A DNA stretch of 64,000 bases from CALKJU01 sp035326425 (GTDB taxonomy: Bacteria > Pseudomonadota > Alphaproteobacteria > Geminicoccales > Geminicoccaceae). Within the stretch, counting starts at the first letter, position 1; the number at the start of each line of letters is the position of its first letter. Location of the stretch: positions 1 to 64,000 of the forward strand of contig DAOLFG010000020.1 in the NCBI GenBank assembly GCA_035326425.1. Direction: 5' to 3'. Below the pieces are notes generated by a model that had not been told where the DNA came from, made no database searches, and worked only from the letters and a program-made list of their open reading frames with translations. A program made the position numbers and the translations under genes. Positions 61,897-64,000 of the stretch are shown piece by piece.

Positions 61897-62801
61897 GACA
61901 CCTCGATCCGTGGCCGCTGCAGCAGCGCCTTCATGTCGAAGAACCGCCACATCGCAAGCGCCACCGCCATGCCGACGATCACCAGGCCCAGCGCCAGGGC
62001 GGCGCCATAGGCGTACTGGCCGTTCTCGAAGGCACGCTTGTAGATGTAGAGGGCGAAGACGGTGGTATCGTAGAACGGCCCGCCGTCGGTGATCAGCCAG
62101 ATGTACTCGAAGCTCACCAGCAGCGAGAGCGCCTGGTAGAGCGTGACGAAGCTGAGCTGCCAGCGGATCTGCGGCAGCGTCACGTGGCGGACGATGGCGA
62201 GGCCCGAGGCGCCGTCGACCCGTGCGGCGTAGAACAGGTGCTGCGGGATCGAGCGGATGGCGCTGGTGAAGATGATCATGCCGAACGAGGCGCCGATGAA
62301 GCCGTTGGCGATGATCACCAGGAGCATCGGCGCGTCGCTCTTCATGTCGACGGGCGGCAGGCCGAACAGGGCCAGGCCCTGGTTCAGCAGGCCGAAATCG
62401 GTGGGTGCCACCACCCAGCTCCACAGCAGCGCATAGACCACCGACGGGCTCATCCGCGGCAACAGCCAGACGGCACGGAAGAAGGCGCCGGTGCGCTCGG
62501 GCAGCGCCGTCGTGGTCAGCGCCAGGAGCAGGGCGTAGCCGATGTTGAAGAAGGCCAGCGTGCACAGCACGTAGACCAGCGTCGTGCCCATGACGCTGGC
62601 CACGCGGCTGTCGGCGGTCAGCATCCGCTCGAAATTGGCGGTGGTGAAGCCGGTGACCTGCAGGTTGCGCCCCATGTCGGTGAAGGCGAGGCCGATGTCG
62701 ACCACCACCGGGGCGAGGAAGAACAGGAACAGCAGCAGCGTCGCCGGCCCCAGGAACAGGAGCCGGTCGACGCGACGGCGCGTTGCGGCGTGTCTCGGCA
62801 T
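61893..62801 (-). CDS. ABC importer permease (UgpA/MalF-like)
   Basis: This 302-residue permease has six membrane segments and the EAA-type loop AARVDGASGLAIVRHVTLPQIRWQ. It starts MPRHAATRRRVDRLLFLGPATLLLFLFFLAP. It lies 44 bases after the binding-protein gene and overlaps the second permease gene. It forms the channel together with that permease. Confidence 0.9.
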   Translation of the reverse strand: MPRHAATRRRVDRLLFLGPATLLLFLFFLAPVVVDIGLAFTDMGRNLQVTGFTTANFERMLTADSRVASVMGTTLVYVLCTLAFFNIGYALLLALTTTALPERTGAFFRAVWLLPRMSPSVVYALLWSWVVAPTDFGLLNQGLALFGLPPVDMKSDAPMLLVIIANGFIGASFGMIIFTSAIRSIPQHLFYAARVDGASGLAIVRHVTLPQIRWQLSFVTLYQALSLLVSFEYIWLITDGGPFYDTTVFALYIYKRAFENGQYAYGAALALGLVIVGMAVALAMWRFFDMKALLQRPRIEVS

Positions 62802-62845
62802 GGCGCGACCGATCCGGGCGGCCGGGCCGCCCGGATCCGGCTGCC

Positions 62846-64000
62846 TCAGCCCAGGCTGTCGACGACCTTGAGCTGGTCGCCGAGCTCGCCGGTCAGCTCG
62901 TCCTCGAGGAACTGGATCGCCTCCTCGGGCGACAGGCGGCCGGTCTCCACGCCCTGCAGCGCCTTGAACAGGATGCCGTTGTAGCGGCCGAAGTCCGGGT
63001 GGTTGGGGATGAAGGTCGAGCGCGCCAACATCGGCGTCGCCGCCTGCAGGTACCAGGCCTTCTCGTAGTCGGGCATGCTGCGCTGGCCGTTGAGGATGCC
63101 GGTGTGCGCGGTCGTCACCGCATGCTTGGTGTTGTAGTAGGGCAGGCTGGCATAGGCGACGAGCTGGGCCGCGAGGTCGGCATGCTCGGACTTCGGATTG
63201 ACGATGTAGACGATCGGATGGGACAGGTTCTTGGGCTCGCCGCCCTTGACGGCGGCCGGCGCGTGGAACCAGCCGATCTTCTTGAAGAAGCCTTCCTCGT
63301 CCTCGGGCCAGACGGCACCCTTCTTGTCGCCCAGCATGAACTCGCCGACCGCCCAGATGCCCTGGTGGTAGACGAAGGTCTTCTCCTGCTTGAAGCCGCC
63401 CTGGATCTCGTCCCAGACCATGGCGGTGTTGTTCTGCGGCGTCACGCCGTTCTTGGCATTCCAGGCGAACCACTCGAGGCCCTTTTGCATCTCGGCCTTG
63501 GGCAGCAGCAGCTTGCCGGTCTCGGGATCCATGTAGCGGACGCCGAAGGAGGCGAAGGTCATCAGGTAGTCCGGGCCGGCATTGGGCCTGTGGACGATGC
63601 CGATCTGCGCCGCGCCCTTGTCGACCACCTCCTTGGCGAGCTTGGAGAGGTCCTCCATGGTGAACTCGCCCTTCTCGACCAGGTCGGGCAGGCCCTCGAC
63701 GAACGCCTCGTCCTTGCCGATCTTGCGCAGCATGTCCTTGTTGTAGAAGAACATGCGGATCTCGGAATCCTGCGGAATCGCGTGGATCTCACCCTGGTAC
63801 TTGGTGGAGTCCCACAGCACGGGGACGACATCGGCGAAGGCCCAGGGGTTGGCCTTGACGAAATCCTCCAGATCCATGGCGTAGCCGGACTTGGCGAACT
63901 CGCCGACCCATTCGTGGGCGGCGACGTAGAGGTCGGGCCCCTCGCCGACGGAGAAGGCCTTCAGGATGTCGAGCGCATCGGCGTCGTAGCCGGTGGCCGG
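62846..64000 (-). CDS. Ugp-like ABC importer solute-binding protein (5' end outside window)
   Basis: The C-terminal 384 residues of a family 1 binding protein are present; the frame is open to the right edge, so the signal peptide and start lie outside. Visible are DLYVAAHEWVGEFAKSGYAMDLEDFVKANPWAFADVVPVLW, FFYNKDMLRKIGKD and KTFVYHQGIWAVGEFML. It should deliver the solute of the importer encoded downstream. The ligand is unknown; phosphodiesters are suggested only by the operon. Confidence 0.9.
   Translation of the reverse strand, partial: PATGYDADALDILKAFSVGEGPDLYVAAHEWVGEFAKSGYAMDLEDFVKANPWAFADVVPVLWDSTKYQGEIHAIPQDSEIRMFFYNKDMLRKIGKDEAFVEGLPDLVEKGEFTMEDLSKLAKEVVDKGAAQIGIVHRPNAGPDYLMTFASFGVRYMDPETGKLLLPKAEMQKGLEWFAWNAKNGVTPQNNTAMVWDEIQGGFKQEKTFVYHQGIWAVGEFMLGDKKGAVWPEDEEGFFKKIGWFHAPAAVKGGEPKNLSHPIVYIVNPKSEHADLAAQLVAYASLPYYNTKHAVTTAHTGILNGQRSMPDYEKAWYLQAATPMLARSTFIPNHPDFGRYNGILFKALQGVETGRLSPEEAIQFLEDELTGELGDQLKVVDSLG

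Overview
The window is very GC-rich, densely packed, and reads like the chromosome of a motile alphaproteobacterium, most likely of the Rhodospirillales or a related order. Two gene orders point there: fliL-fliM-(DUF6468)-(MotE-like) facing flgF-flgG-flgA-flgH, and the many ABC importers for small organic solutes. I do not name a genus. No rRNA, tRNA, CRISPR array or insertion sequence was seen.

Layout. 1-512: end of lpdA. 528-8068: part of a type III secretion (injectisome) locus of the Ysc type. One minus-strand operon copies the Yersinia virA order, sctW(yopN)-tyeA-sycN-[STAS protein]-yscX-yscY-sctV, and a plus-strand operon reads sctD-yscE-sctF-lcrR-like. A STAS anti-sigma-factor antagonist sits inside the core operon, suggesting partner-switching control. 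The ATPase, export apparatus, secretin and translocator genes are not in the window. 8649-14803: flagellar switch and rod/ring genes, with a good sigma-54 promoter before flgF.

14910-25266: small periplasmic proteins (DUF3016, two tandem DUF4399), a D-2-hydroxyacid dehydrogenase, an orphan solute-binding protein, purU, and a signalling group: a secreted caspase-like/SUMF1 fusion, a CHASE2 adenylate cyclase and a DUF4384 protein. A perfect 34-bp palindrome lies at 16476-16509. 25271-36236: a heterodimeric ABC exporter, a carboxymuconolactone decarboxylase/ECF41 sigma factor pair with its recognisable promoter, a DeoR regulator, and a Gld-like ABC system with a DUF4340 protein. 36385-43618: a GmhA-like isomerase, a PAS-GGDEF diguanylate cyclase, a hydroxyproline dehydratase, an ADP-ribosylglycohydrolase, and a three-gene restriction-modification island (C5 methylase, Vsr nuclease, putative restriction enzyme).

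43691-56926: a peptide-type ABC importer, an MttB-family methyltransferase, an XRE regulator coupled to a signal-less binding protein, a desaturase/FAD-oxidoreductase pair, and an RTX protein with 30 uninterrupted nonapeptides. 57097-64000: an Ugp-like ABC importer in one operon with two glycerophosphodiester phosphodiesterase-family proteins and an endonuclease/exonuclease/phosphatase-fold enzyme; its binding-protein gene runs off the right edge. No gene-free stretch exceeds 300 bases; the longest (29020-29284, about 265 bases) holds the ECF41 promoter.
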